Positions 16,346 through 24,278 of a stretch of 64,000 nt of DNA are shown piece after piece (positions within the stretch are counted from its first letter, which is position 1; the number at the start of each line of letters is the position of its first letter). The position numbers were made by a program, and so were the translations under genes. A model generated the notes under the pieces. It was given only the letters and a program-made list of their open reading frames with translations, was not told the DNA's origin and made no database searches. Origin of the DNA: CALMFG01 sp963674805 (GTDB lineage Bacteria > Bacillota > Clostridia > Christensenellales > CALMFG01); contig CAXXNY010000022.1 in NCBI GenBank assembly GCA_963674805.2, positions 62,001 through 126,000 of the forward strand. The letters run 5' to 3'.

Positions 16346-17656
16346 ATGGCAGCCTATCATGATATATCAGAATACATCAACAGCCTTCCGCTGATTGACA
16401 TCCATACACATATGGATCTGTCTCATCTTTCGGCGCGCGGGCTTCACGATGTATTGTTATATCACATGATGATATCAGAGCTGTACAGCGCAGGGTGCCC
16501 GGACGGTGCCCGTCTGTCTGAATATCCGGATGAGGCTGAGGCCCAATCGCGCCTCCTTGCGGCGATTCCTTATCTCCCCCACATCCGTTATACCAGCACA
16601 TACAGTATCGCAAAAAGAATCCTATCAGATCTTTATGACATTAATGATAAGATTACGCTGGATAATTGGGAGGCGGCGGATAAACGGATTAAGGAGCGTT
16701 ATCAGCAGGGATACGCTGACGATATCTTAAAAAAAGCGAATATCATTGCGGTTAATACGGAATACTGCCGGAAACACGGGCTTCATCACCCGAAATTCTT
16801 CTACAGCATGGAATGGGCTTTTTTTACCCGCAACCAGTACGGCATCTTCGACGCCCCATTAACCGAACTTGAAGTCGCGGTTTCTCAGGATGCGCCGGAA
16901 GGCCCGATTCCGGTCACCATAGACGAAGCGTTATACACAGACCGAAAGCGCCTTACTTCGGTCGAAGCGGTGGACGAAGCGGTCAGCAAATATGTTTCCA
17001 TGATTCCGTTTGACCAAATCGTCAGTCTGCCGACACATTTTTCGTCCGATATCCGTTACGGCAGTGCATCTAAAACGCAAATGGCTGCCGCGCTCAAAAA
17101 CAGAAGTATTGCAACAGCTGCGGAACGCGACATCTATGCCAACTATATCAACAATAAATATTTTAAACAGCTTGAGAAAAACGGGAAAGGCGCGGCTGTC
17201 GCAATCAGCATCGGCGCTGAACCGCTGCACTTTGAAACCGCCAGCAAGCTGAATGCAGATACTTTGTATGCGATTGAAAGCCTGGCGGCCCGTTATCCGA
17301 CGATTGATTTTATCATTTTTAACGGAAACGATTATCACGATAATACGCTTTTAACCATCATCCGCGAGACCCAGAACGTGTATGCGGCGGGATTCTGGTG
17401 GCATAACTTTTATCCCGGCACCATCACGCAGATCATCAGCAACCGGCTCGACCGTATTCCGCTGAACAAATGGTTCGGCTATTTCTCCGATGCTTACTGC
17501 GCAGACTGGGCATACGGCAAGTCCCTGTTGATTAAGGATTGTTTTGCACGGGCGTTGGCCGCGATGATGGATCAAAACCGGCTGTCTTTTGATGACGCGG
17601 CCTATATCGCCGGCCGGTTGTTATATCAAAACGCAAAGGACTATTTTAATTTATAA
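16346..17656 (+). CDS. Uronate isomerase (UxaC)-like amidohydrolase-fold protein
   Basis: The protein is 436 residues from the ATG at 16346; the longer frame overlaps the kinase gene. The N-terminal metal motif HTH occurs in PLIDIHTHMDLSHLSARGL, as in glucuronate isomerase and the amidohydrolase superfamily. The segment PYLPHIRYTSTYSIAKRIL and the C-terminal WFGYFSDAYCADWAYGKSLL resemble UxaC. It is shorter than typical UxaC (about 470). The family isomerises hexuronates or hydrolyses related compounds. In this operon it may act on a uronate or modified sugar, which is an inference from the fold. The ribosome binding site GGGGG is weak. Confidence 0.7.
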   Translation: MAAYHDISEYINSLPLIDIHTHMDLSHLSARGLHDVLLYHMMISELYSAGCPDGARLSEYPDEAEAQSRLLAAIPYLPHIRYTSTYSIAKRILSDLYDINDKITLDNWEAADKRIKERYQQGYADDILKKANIIAVNTEYCRKHGLHHPKFFYSMEWAFFTRNQYGIFDAPLTELEVAVSQDAPEGPIPVTIDEALYTDRKRLTSVEAVDEAVSKYVSMIPFDQIVSLPTHFSSDIRYGSASKTQMAAALKNRSIATAAERDIYANYINNKYFKQLEKNGKGAAVAISIGAEPLHFETASKLNADTLYAIESLAARYPTIDFIIFNGNDYHDNTLLTIIRETQNVYAAGFWWHNFYPGTITQIISNRLDRIPLNKWFGYFSDAYCADWAYGKSLLIKDCFARALAAMMDQNRLSFDDAAYIAGRLLYQNAKDYFNL

Positions 17657-17671
17657 GGAGAGGTGTCTGCT

Positions 17672-18637
17672 ATGAAATTAGGTTTACTGACCACACTGTA
17701 TTCGGAATTAACATTGTCGGAAATGCTGGAAAAAGTGAAGGGGATGGGATTTGAAGCCGTTGAGCTTTATACCGGAAAACTGGCGCATGCCACACACTGC
17801 GATCCGGATACGCTGCTTGAAAGCCCGCCTAAACTTCAGGAGTTCAAGGATACCATCGCCAAATACGGGCTGCCGATCAGCCAGCTGAATTGCTCGGGCA
17901 ATCCGGTGAGTCCGGTTCCCGGCGAAGCGGAAATCCATAAAAACAGCTTTATACAGACCTGCAAGCTAGCCGAAAAGCTGGGCATAGACACCATTGCGAA
18001 CTTCTCAGGATGCCCGGGCGGCGGACCGAAGGACGAAACGCCAAACTGGGTCACATGCCCCTGGCCGGACGACTTTTTAACAATACTGGATTACCAGTGG
18101 AATGAAGTGCTGATTCCGTTCTGGCAATGGGCGGCAAAAGAGGCCGCTAACTACGGCGTAACCAAGATTGGGTTGGAAATGCATCCGGGTTTTTGTGTTT
18201 ATAATCCCGAAACCCTGCTGAAACTGCGCACTGCTGTCGGCGATTCTATCGGCAGCAACTTTGATCCCAGCCATCTGATCTGGCAGGGCATCGATATCCC
18301 GCAGGCAATTCTAACGCTGCGTGAGGCGATCTTCCATATCCACGCCAAAGATACGCGTGTATTCCAACGCAACATCCGCAGAAACGGCAACCTCGACACC
18401 AAGCATTACGGTGACGCGGAAAACCGTGCGTGGGTATTCGGTACGGTCGGATACGGCAACGACGAAAAATTCTGGCGTTCATTTGTGGATGCGCTGTCCA
18501 TGATCGGCTATGACGGCGTCATCAGCATCGAGCATGAAGACAGTTCCATGTCCAAAGACGAAGGCCTGAAAAAAGCGTTCAGTCTGTTGGACAAAGTTAT
18601 TATCCGCGAAAAACCGGCTGAAATGTGGTGGGCATAA
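17672..18637 (+). CDS. Sugar phosphate isomerase/epimerase (xylose isomerase-like TIM barrel)
   Basis: The 321-residue protein belongs to the AP-endonuclease-2/xylose-isomerase-like family. Metal-ligand segments are visible: GLEMHPGF, NFDPSHLIW, FHIHAKDT and ISIEHEDSSM. Members include sugar epimerases, inosose dehydratases and isomerases. The ATG at 17672 has AAGGAG 11 bases upstream. A GTG at 17663 lies too close to that sequence and was not chosen. It is encoded between the uronate-isomerase-like gene and a second URO-D paralogue. The substrate is unknown. Confidence 0.85.
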   Translation: MKLGLLTTLYSELTLSEMLEKVKGMGFEAVELYTGKLAHATHCDPDTLLESPPKLQEFKDTIAKYGLPISQLNCSGNPVSPVPGEAEIHKNSFIQTCKLAEKLGIDTIANFSGCPGGGPKDETPNWVTCPWPDDFLTILDYQWNEVLIPFWQWAAKEAANYGVTKIGLEMHPGFCVYNPETLLKLRTAVGDSIGSNFDPSHLIWQGIDIPQAILTLREAIFHIHAKDTRVFQRNIRRNGNLDTKHYGDAENRAWVFGTVGYGNDEKFWRSFVDALSMIGYDGVISIEHEDSSMSKDEGLKKAFSLLDKVIIREKPAEMWWA

Positions 18638-18640
18638 CCA

Positions 18641-19675
18641 ATGACTGGCAGAGAACGCGCGCTGGCCACGATCGCCGGTAAAAAAACAGACCGTACCTGT
18701 TACAGCTTTCGTGCGGAACCGGATACGCTGGAGAAAATCTATCGGGCTCTGGGGTTTCATGATTATGATCGCTTGATTGATCTTTTAAATCCGGACGTTC
18801 ATTTAATCGACGGCATCTTTCCGGCCGAGAAAAATTGCGGCACGCATTTTCAGAACTGCTGGGGTGAGCGCTATATCTATAAACAGACCGAGTACGGTCC
18901 TGTGCGCGAAGATTTGGACGGCGCGCTATGTGATGCGCAGTCTCTTGCCGACTTTGAGAACTTCGACTGGCCGAAAAACGACGACGTGGATTATTCCATG
19001 GTCAAGGCACGCATCGACCGCCATCCCGACCGGGCAATTCATTACGGCAGCGGGGATGTCTGGCAGCGTCCGGGCCTGGTGCGCGGCATGGCGAACTTTA
19101 TGATGGATATGGTGTTGAATCCGGAATTCTGCCATTTTCTAAGCCGGTATTTCACCGAGTTCTATATTGAAGAATACCGCAGGGCGCAGGAAGCGGCGGA
19201 CGGACGGATTGACATCTTTACGATTTATTCGGATTTAGGCAGCCAGAACGCGCCCCTGATTTCGATAGATATGTTTAAAACCTTTGTCTTCCCATATGTG
19301 AAGCAGATTGCCGACGCGGTCCATAAGATTGGCGGAAAGCTGTTCTTTCATTCCTGCGGCGCGATATATCCGTTTATTGACGGATTGATCGAGGCAGGTA
19401 TCGATATCCTCGACCCGATTCAGCCCTGTACGCCGGAAATGCAGCCCGAATACCTGGCCGAGCATTTCGGCGGGCGTGTGTGCTTCCATGGCGGGCAGGA
19501 CATCCAGCAGGTGGTCAGTCTCGGGACGCCGGAAGATATTAAGGAAAATATAGCGCGCTATAAAACCGCGTTTAAAGACTGCGGCTATATACTGGCCCCG
19601 TCGCATTTCCTTCAGGTGGATACGCCGGTTGAAAACATTCTGGCGCTTTATGAAGAATGTATGGCGGACAAATAA
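18641..19675 (+). CDS. URO-D superfamily protein (sugar-operon paralogue 2)
   Basis: The 344-residue URO-D-fold protein starts three bases after the preceding stop. It carries FFHSCGAIYPF (HxC pair) and APSHFLQVDTPVENI, so the same His/Cys/His arrangement as the paralogue at 12934. Conserved segments ILDPIQPC and FHGGQDIQ match its sister and differ from the MtaA-type proteins in the corrinoid operon. The shared third-ligand His suggests that these two form a separate functional subgroup. Its reaction is unknown; tight coupling to the sugar epimerase gene argues for a carbohydrate substrate. Confidence 0.8.
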   Translation: MTGRERALATIAGKKTDRTCYSFRAEPDTLEKIYRALGFHDYDRLIDLLNPDVHLIDGIFPAEKNCGTHFQNCWGERYIYKQTEYGPVREDLDGALCDAQSLADFENFDWPKNDDVDYSMVKARIDRHPDRAIHYGSGDVWQRPGLVRGMANFMMDMVLNPEFCHFLSRYFTEFYIEEYRRAQEAADGRIDIFTIYSDLGSQNAPLISIDMFKTFVFPYVKQIADAVHKIGGKLFFHSCGAIYPFIDGLIEAGIDILDPIQPCTPEMQPEYLAEHFGGRVCFHGGQDIQQVVSLGTPEDIKENIARYKTAFKDCGYILAPSHFLQVDTPVENILALYEECMADK

Positions 19676-19727
19676 ACAAAGTAAACGCAAACAATAAAAT
19701 CAATTTATATATTTTAAGGAGAATCAA

Positions 19728-20294
19728 ATGCAGGCTTTTTTAACAGATTATTTAAAACGAGCGGGAGAAACACTCGCCAAAACCGATGTATCACAGCTTG
19801 AGGCAGCCGCAGAAACACTCATGCGCGCCCGGGCGGAAGGCAAGTGGATCATTGCCGCCGGCAACGGCGGAAGCAGTGCGACTGCATCCCATTTTGTCAA
19901 CGACTTCGTCAAGGGATTGTCTATGCCCGATAAAAAACGCTTTAAGGTGATGGCGCTGAACGACTGCGTGCCCGTACTGACCGCGCTGGCAAACGACTAT
20001 TCCTATGAGGAATGCTTTGTCGAACAATTAAAGAACTTTGCCGGAGCAGGCGATGTGCTCGTCGTATATTCCGGAAGCGGAAACTCCCCCAACGTGGTGA
20101 TGGCAGCGAAATACGCAAGGGAAATCGGCATGAAAGTCATCGCTTTTACCGGACGGGACGGCGGTAAGATGAATGATTACAGCGATATCAACTGTATCGC
20201 TCCGACGGACGTGATGGAAGAAATCGAAGACGTCCATATGGTCTGGGAGCATGCGCTGATCTGCATGCTGCGTCCGATTATCTCTAAGGAGTAG
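19728..20294 (+). CDS. SIS-domain phosphosugar isomerase (GmhA-like)
   Basis: The 188-residue protein is a single SIS domain. The phosphosugar-binding segments are AAGNGGSSATASHFVNDF and VVYSGSGNSPNVV, close to those of sedoheptulose-7-phosphate isomerase GmhA. AAGGAG lies eight bases upstream of the ATG. It heads a tightly packed set of four genes (SIS, HAD, unknown, RfaE-like kinase) that resembles the early part of ADP-heptose synthesis but has no nucleotidyltransferase. A catabolic isomerase for a phosphorylated ketose is as likely as a heptose enzyme. Confidence 0.85.
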   Translation: MQAFLTDYLKRAGETLAKTDVSQLEAAAETLMRARAEGKWIIAAGNGGSSATASHFVNDFVKGLSMPDKKRFKVMALNDCVPVLTALANDYSYEECFVEQLKNFAGAGDVLVVYSGSGNSPNVVMAAKYAREIGMKVIAFTGRDGGKMNDYSDINCIAPTDVMEEIEDVHMVWEHALICMLRPIISKE

Positions 20295-20299
20295 GCCGT

Positions 20300-21112
20300 A
20301 TGACCGATATGACAATCTTAAACTCAGATGCCGTGCGCGGCCGATTTAAGCATGCGATTTTTGATTTTGACGGCACAATCAGCCTTGTCCGCGCCGGCTG
20401 GCAGGGCGTGATGATCCCTTATTTCATTGATGTGTTAAAGGCGACGCCCACTCCCGGCGATATTGACAGTATCACCGCCTGTGTCAAAGATTTTGTGGAT
20501 TTTAACACCGGCAAACAGACGATTTATCAGTGCATGGAACTAGCGGACGAGGTGAAGAAGCGCGGCGGAGAGGCGTTGGAACCGCTTGCGTATAAGGAAA
20601 CATATCATAATTTATTATTGGACAAAATCGCGTACCGCCTTGAGGGCTTAAACAGTAAAACAATGTCTGTCAATGACTGCGTCGTGCCCGGTTCTTTTGA
20701 ACTTTTAGAAGCGTTTCGCGAACGCGGCATCATCTGTTACCTCGCAAGCGGAACCGATGAAAAATATGTATTCCACGAGGCAGAATTGATCGGGGTTACG
20801 GGATACTTTGACGGCGGCATCTATGGCGCAAAGGATGACTATAAGCTGTTTTCAAAGAAAATGGTGATTGAGAAGATCATCAGCGACCATCATCTTTCCG
20901 GCGATGAGCTTATTGGATTCGGGGACGGGTATGTGGAAATTGAAAATGTCAAGGACGCCGGAGGGTTTGCTGTCGGCGTTGCGTCCGACGAGACCGGAAA
21001 CGGCGGTCTGGACGATTGGAAGTATCACCGGTTAAAGAATGCGGGTGCAGACATCATTATTCCGCATTATCTTGAAACCGAGTCATTGATGAATTATTTA
21101 TTCGAGGAGTAA
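20300..21112 (+). CDS. HAD-superfamily phosphatase
   Basis: The 270-residue protein has motif I FDFDGTISLVRAG with the nucleophile Asp and the Asp acid two residues later, a serine/threonine motif II within ICYLASGTDE, and motif IV GFGDGYVEIENVKDAGG. An alpha-helical cap of roughly 100 residues sits between motifs I and II. It probably removes phosphate from a sugar phosphate or sugar bisphosphate, parallel to GmhB in the heptose route. It overlaps closely with its neighbours (5-base gaps), so it is translated as part of the SIS-to-kinase set. Confidence 0.85.
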   Translation: MTDMTILNSDAVRGRFKHAIFDFDGTISLVRAGWQGVMIPYFIDVLKATPTPGDIDSITACVKDFVDFNTGKQTIYQCMELADEVKKRGGEALEPLAYKETYHNLLLDKIAYRLEGLNSKTMSVNDCVVPGSFELLEAFRERGIICYLASGTDEKYVFHEAELIGVTGYFDGGIYGAKDDYKLFSKKMVIEKIISDHHLSGDELIGFGDGYVEIENVKDAGGFAVGVASDETGNGGLDDWKYHRLKNAGADIIIPHYLETESLMNYLFEE

Positions 21113-21116
21113 TCAA

Positions 21117-22085
21117 ATGCCTTTTAAACAATTTGACCGAACGCAGCTGAACTTAAAACCGCTTAGTGAGCGCATACATGATCTTGATCTTTCCGTGATG
21201 ATGTATCCGGACGGCGATCTGCCTGATTTTCATCACGATGAAATCACAAAGATCGCGCATAAAATCGTCAAGGCAAAAGAAAAAGGCGCAACCGTTCTGA
21301 TGATGATGGGCGCGCATGTTTTAAGATCGGGTGCGGCGCCGCTTTTAATCGATATGATGAAACGCGGATGGATTACCCATTATGCCCTGAACGGCGCGGG
21401 CGCTATCCATGACTTTGAATTCGCCATGATCGGTCATACTACAGAAAGCGTCGCCAAGTACATCAGCGAAGGGCAGTTTGGCCTGTGGCATGAAACCGGA
21501 CGGTTGAACGATGCAATCAGCGAAGGGTATCGGGACGGTATCGGCCTCGGCGAAAGCGTCGGGCGCAGAATCTCGTGCGATAGCTTCCCGCATAAAGACA
21601 TCAGTCTTCTGTCTGCGTGTTATGAGATGCAAAAACCGTGTACCGTACACGTCGGTATCGGGTGTGATATCATCCATGAACATCCAAACTGCAGCGGCGA
21701 AGCGCTCGGTGCAACCTCTTATACCGACTTTTTGATTTATGCTGATTCAATCACCCGCCTTGAGGGCGGCGTGTTTCTGAATTTCGGATCTGCCGTGATT
21801 GGACCGGAGGTATACCTAAAATGCCTTTCCATGGCGCGTAACGTTGCCAAACAGCAAGGCGAAGAAATTGCGCATTTCACAACCGCGGTGTTCGACCTGT
21901 TGGATCTCGAAAACAAGAGCGTTCACGAGACGCCGCAAAAATCCGATCCCAGGTATTACTTCCGCCCATGGAAAACCATACTCGCACGTACCGTTTCGGA
22001 CGGCGGCGAAAGCCATTATATTCAGGGCACACATAAGCAGACGGTAAGCGCACTTTACCGGGAGCTTTGTGCCCTTGGAGATTAA
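21117..22085 (+). CDS. Protein of unrecognised function in the SIS/HAD/kinase set
   Basis: The 322-residue protein is not recognised with confidence. Visible features are GATVLMMMGAHVLRSGAAP, an alternating alpha/beta pattern, ALNGAGAIHDFEFAMIG, GIGLGESVGRRI, VHVGIGCDIIHEHP and GGVFLNFGSAVIGPEVY. The glycine-rich loops suggest a Rossmann-like nucleotide-binding fold, possibly distantly like the deoxyhypusine synthase fold; this is a weak impression. GAGGAG precedes the ATG. It lies 4 bases after the HAD gene and 2 bases before the RfaE-like kinase gene, so it probably acts on the same sugar phosphate. Confidence 0.6.
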   Translation: MPFKQFDRTQLNLKPLSERIHDLDLSVMMYPDGDLPDFHHDEITKIAHKIVKAKEKGATVLMMMGAHVLRSGAAPLLIDMMKRGWITHYALNGAGAIHDFEFAMIGHTTESVAKYISEGQFGLWHETGRLNDAISEGYRDGIGLGESVGRRISCDSFPHKDISLLSACYEMQKPCTVHVGIGCDIIHEHPNCSGEALGATSYTDFLIYADSITRLEGGVFLNFGSAVIGPEVYLKCLSMARNVAKQQGEEIAHFTTAVFDLLDLENKSVHETPQKSDPRYYFRPWKTILARTVSDGGESHYIQGTHKQTVSALYRELCALGD

Positions 22086-22087
22086 TC

Positions 22088-23116
22088 ATGCTAAGGAAAC
22101 GTTTAGAAGAAATATTAAATCAGTTAAAAAATATCAGGATTGCGGTTATCGGGGATTATTTTCTGGATAAATACCTGCTGATCGACAGCGCGCTGGATGA
22201 GACCTCTTTAGAGACCGGGCTGACCGCTTATCAGGTCACCCAGAAGATGCTTATGCCCGGCGCGGCGGGAACCATCACCAACAACCTGTTCGCACTTGGG
22301 GTAGGCAGTCTTTCCGCTGTGGGCGTTATCGGGCTGGACGGAGAGGGTTTCGAGCTGCGTGAAGCACTTGAAAACCGTCATGTGGATACCAAATATTTGA
22401 TCTCCAGCAAAGAAATCTTTACCCCGACCTATACTAAACCTGTAATTATCAGCGAACAACGCGAACTCAATCGGCTGGACATCCGGAACCGCAAAGCAAT
22501 GCCGGCGGAGCTTGAGAAAACTGTGATGAAAAATGCAGAAGCCGTTATTGAGTCCGTGGATGCGGTGATTATTCTTGACCAGGTGGTGGAAGAGAATCTT
22601 GGAATCATCACTCAAAATATGCGGACCATGTTTTCATCGCTCGGCGCTTCCTGCGATAAAATCATTTATGCGGATTCGCGCGCGCACTTAAATAAATTCA
22701 GCAACATCATCGTCAAATGCAATAACATCGAAGCCGCCCAGATGACCGGCATCGCACCGGAAAACGCACGGGAAATCGATCAGATCAAGGCCTGCGCGCT
22801 TCAGATATCCGAGAAGAACGGCAAGTGCGCCTTCGTAACCTGCGGCGACATCGGCATCGTCTCTGCTGAGAAAGGCAAAGCCCATCTGGCGCCGGCAGTA
22901 AAAGTTGAAGGCAAAATCGATATCTGCGGTGCAGGAGATGCATCTACAGCCGCAATCGTCAGTGCGTTGTGCTGCGGCGCATCCGCGCATGAGGCGGCTC
23001 AGCTGGCGAATATCGTCTCGTCCATCACCATCCGGCAGATCGGGGTGACCGGAACGGCTTCCCCGAGTCAAATTTTAGAGGTTTTTGATTCGCTGCCGAA
23101 GGATGCTGACGCCTGA
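22088..23116 (+). CDS. RfaE/HldE kinase-domain-like PfkB sugar kinase
   Basis: The 342-residue protein starts at the ATG 2 bases after the preceding stop. IRIAVIGDYFLDKYL and GAAGTITNNLFALG resemble the kinase domain of the heptose enzyme HldE (RfaE), and DICGAGDASTAAIVSAL is the PfkB catalytic loop, here with GAGD intact but Ile-Cys before it in place of the usual DTT. No C-terminal nucleotidyltransferase domain is fused or encoded nearby. It may phosphorylate a sugar phosphate at C1, as HldE does, or a different sugar. Confidence 0.82.
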   Translation: MLRKRLEEILNQLKNIRIAVIGDYFLDKYLLIDSALDETSLETGLTAYQVTQKMLMPGAAGTITNNLFALGVGSLSAVGVIGLDGEGFELREALENRHVDTKYLISSKEIFTPTYTKPVIISEQRELNRLDIRNRKAMPAELEKTVMKNAEAVIESVDAVIILDQVVEENLGIITQNMRTMFSSLGASCDKIIYADSRAHLNKFSNIIVKCNNIEAAQMTGIAPENAREIDQIKACALQISEKNGKCAFVTCGDIGIVSAEKGKAHLAPAVKVEGKIDICGAGDASTAAIVSALCCGASAHEAAQLANIVSSITIRQIGVTGTASPSQILEVFDSLPKDADA

Positions 23117-23142
23117 CAATGTTTCGACCTTATTACAAGCTT

Positions 23143-23169
23143 TTGATTTGTCTGATAAACGCATATAAT
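23143..23169 (+). promoter_or_regulatory. Possible internal promoter before the mutarotase gene
   Basis: A consensus -10 TATAAT (23164-23169) follows TTGATT (23143-23148) with a 15-base spacer, inside the 99-base gap after the RfaE-like kinase gene. The spacer is short, so this is moderate evidence. Confidence 0.45.
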
Positions 23170-23215
23170 GAATTTATTAACAGCTAAATTTCACCCATGC
23201 CAAAGGAGTAAAGCG

Positions 23216-24244
23216 ATGATAACACAAGAAAAAGTTATGAATTACCAAGGCAAAAATGTCTTTATCTTTGAATTGAAAAATGAAGCCGGCCATATTGTGA
23301 CCATCACCAACTACGGCGCCACATTGATGAAGATCCTGGTTCCGGATAAAAACGGCAAATTGGATGATGTGAACCTCGGCTTTGATACGGTTGAGCAGTA
23401 TATTAAAGATAATCCGTTCTTCGGTTGCACGGTTGGCCGGTATGCCAACCGAATCGGAAGCGGTAAGTTTACGCTGAACGGTGCGGACTATACACTTGCT
23501 TGCAACGAAAACCCGCATTCCCACCTGCACGGCGGAAAGGTCGGGTTTGATAAAAAGGTCTGGGACGCCGAAATCGAAGGCAGTGCGCTTAAAATGACCT
23601 ATGTCAGCGCAGACGGCGAAGAAGGCTATCCGGGAGAGCTGAAAGTCTCCGTAACATTCGGCTGGAACGATGCGGACGAATTGTCCATTGATTATCAGGC
23701 TGTAACCGATAAAGACACCATCCTTAATCTGACCAATCATTCTTATTTCAGTTTAAACGGCGCAACTGACAGCATCCTGGATCACGAGGTTGTGATTGCG
23801 TCTTCGTCCATCACACCGGTTGACGCGCATCTGATCCCGACCGGGGAAATCATGCCAATTTCGGGTACGGCGTTTGACTTTAATACGCCGCATAAAATCG
23901 GCGAGCGTATCGGCTCCGACCACCCCCAGATGGTGCGGGCGGGCGGATACGACCATAATTTCATCATAGACGGCGAAGGTTTAAGATTCTTTGCCAGCCT
24001 TTATGACGAAAAAAGCGGCCGGATGATAGAAGTCTTTTCTGACCAGCCTGCGGTACAGCTGTACAGTTCCAACTTCATGAGCGATATCAACGGTAAAAAA
24101 CCATATCATTATCGCTGGGCAGCATGCTTTGAAACCCAGAATTATCCGGATGCCATTAACCACATCAACTTCCCTTCCTGTGTTTTAAAACCGGGTGAAA
24201 CCTATCATACGATAACCAAATACCGCTTTTCGGTCAAAAAATAG
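23216..24244 (+). CDS. galM: Aldose 1-epimerase (galactose mutarotase family)
   Basis: The 342-residue protein has the GalM fold. Catalytic histidines are expected in NPHSHLHGGKVGFDKKVW and NLTNHSYFSLNG, the substrate Asp-containing segment is GGYDHNF, and FETQNYPDA with the C-terminal LKPGETYHTITKYRF completes the family pattern. It converts alpha and beta anomers of an aldose. AAAGGAG precedes the ATG at 23216; a longer frame from 23168 runs through the leader and is not supported. Its presence supports an aldose as the imported substrate of the operon. Confidence 0.92.
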   Translation: MITQEKVMNYQGKNVFIFELKNEAGHIVTITNYGATLMKILVPDKNGKLDDVNLGFDTVEQYIKDNPFFGCTVGRYANRIGSGKFTLNGADYTLACNENPHSHLHGGKVGFDKKVWDAEIEGSALKMTYVSADGEEGYPGELKVSVTFGWNDADELSIDYQAVTDKDTILNLTNHSYFSLNGATDSILDHEVVIASSSITPVDAHLIPTGEIMPISGTAFDFNTPHKIGERIGSDHPQMVRAGGYDHNFIIDGEGLRFFASLYDEKSGRMIEVFSDQPAVQLYSSNFMSDINGKKPYHYRWAACFETQNYPDAINHINFPSCVLKPGETYHTITKYRFSVKK

Positions 24245-24278
24245 ACGGACGATCTGCGGATAAAAAAGGAGCGTCAAT

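Noticed and set aside
19728..23116. Complete ADP-heptose (LPS core) biosynthesis set
   Set aside because: No nucleotidyltransferase domain or epimerase is present, and the set sits inside a sugar catabolic operon.
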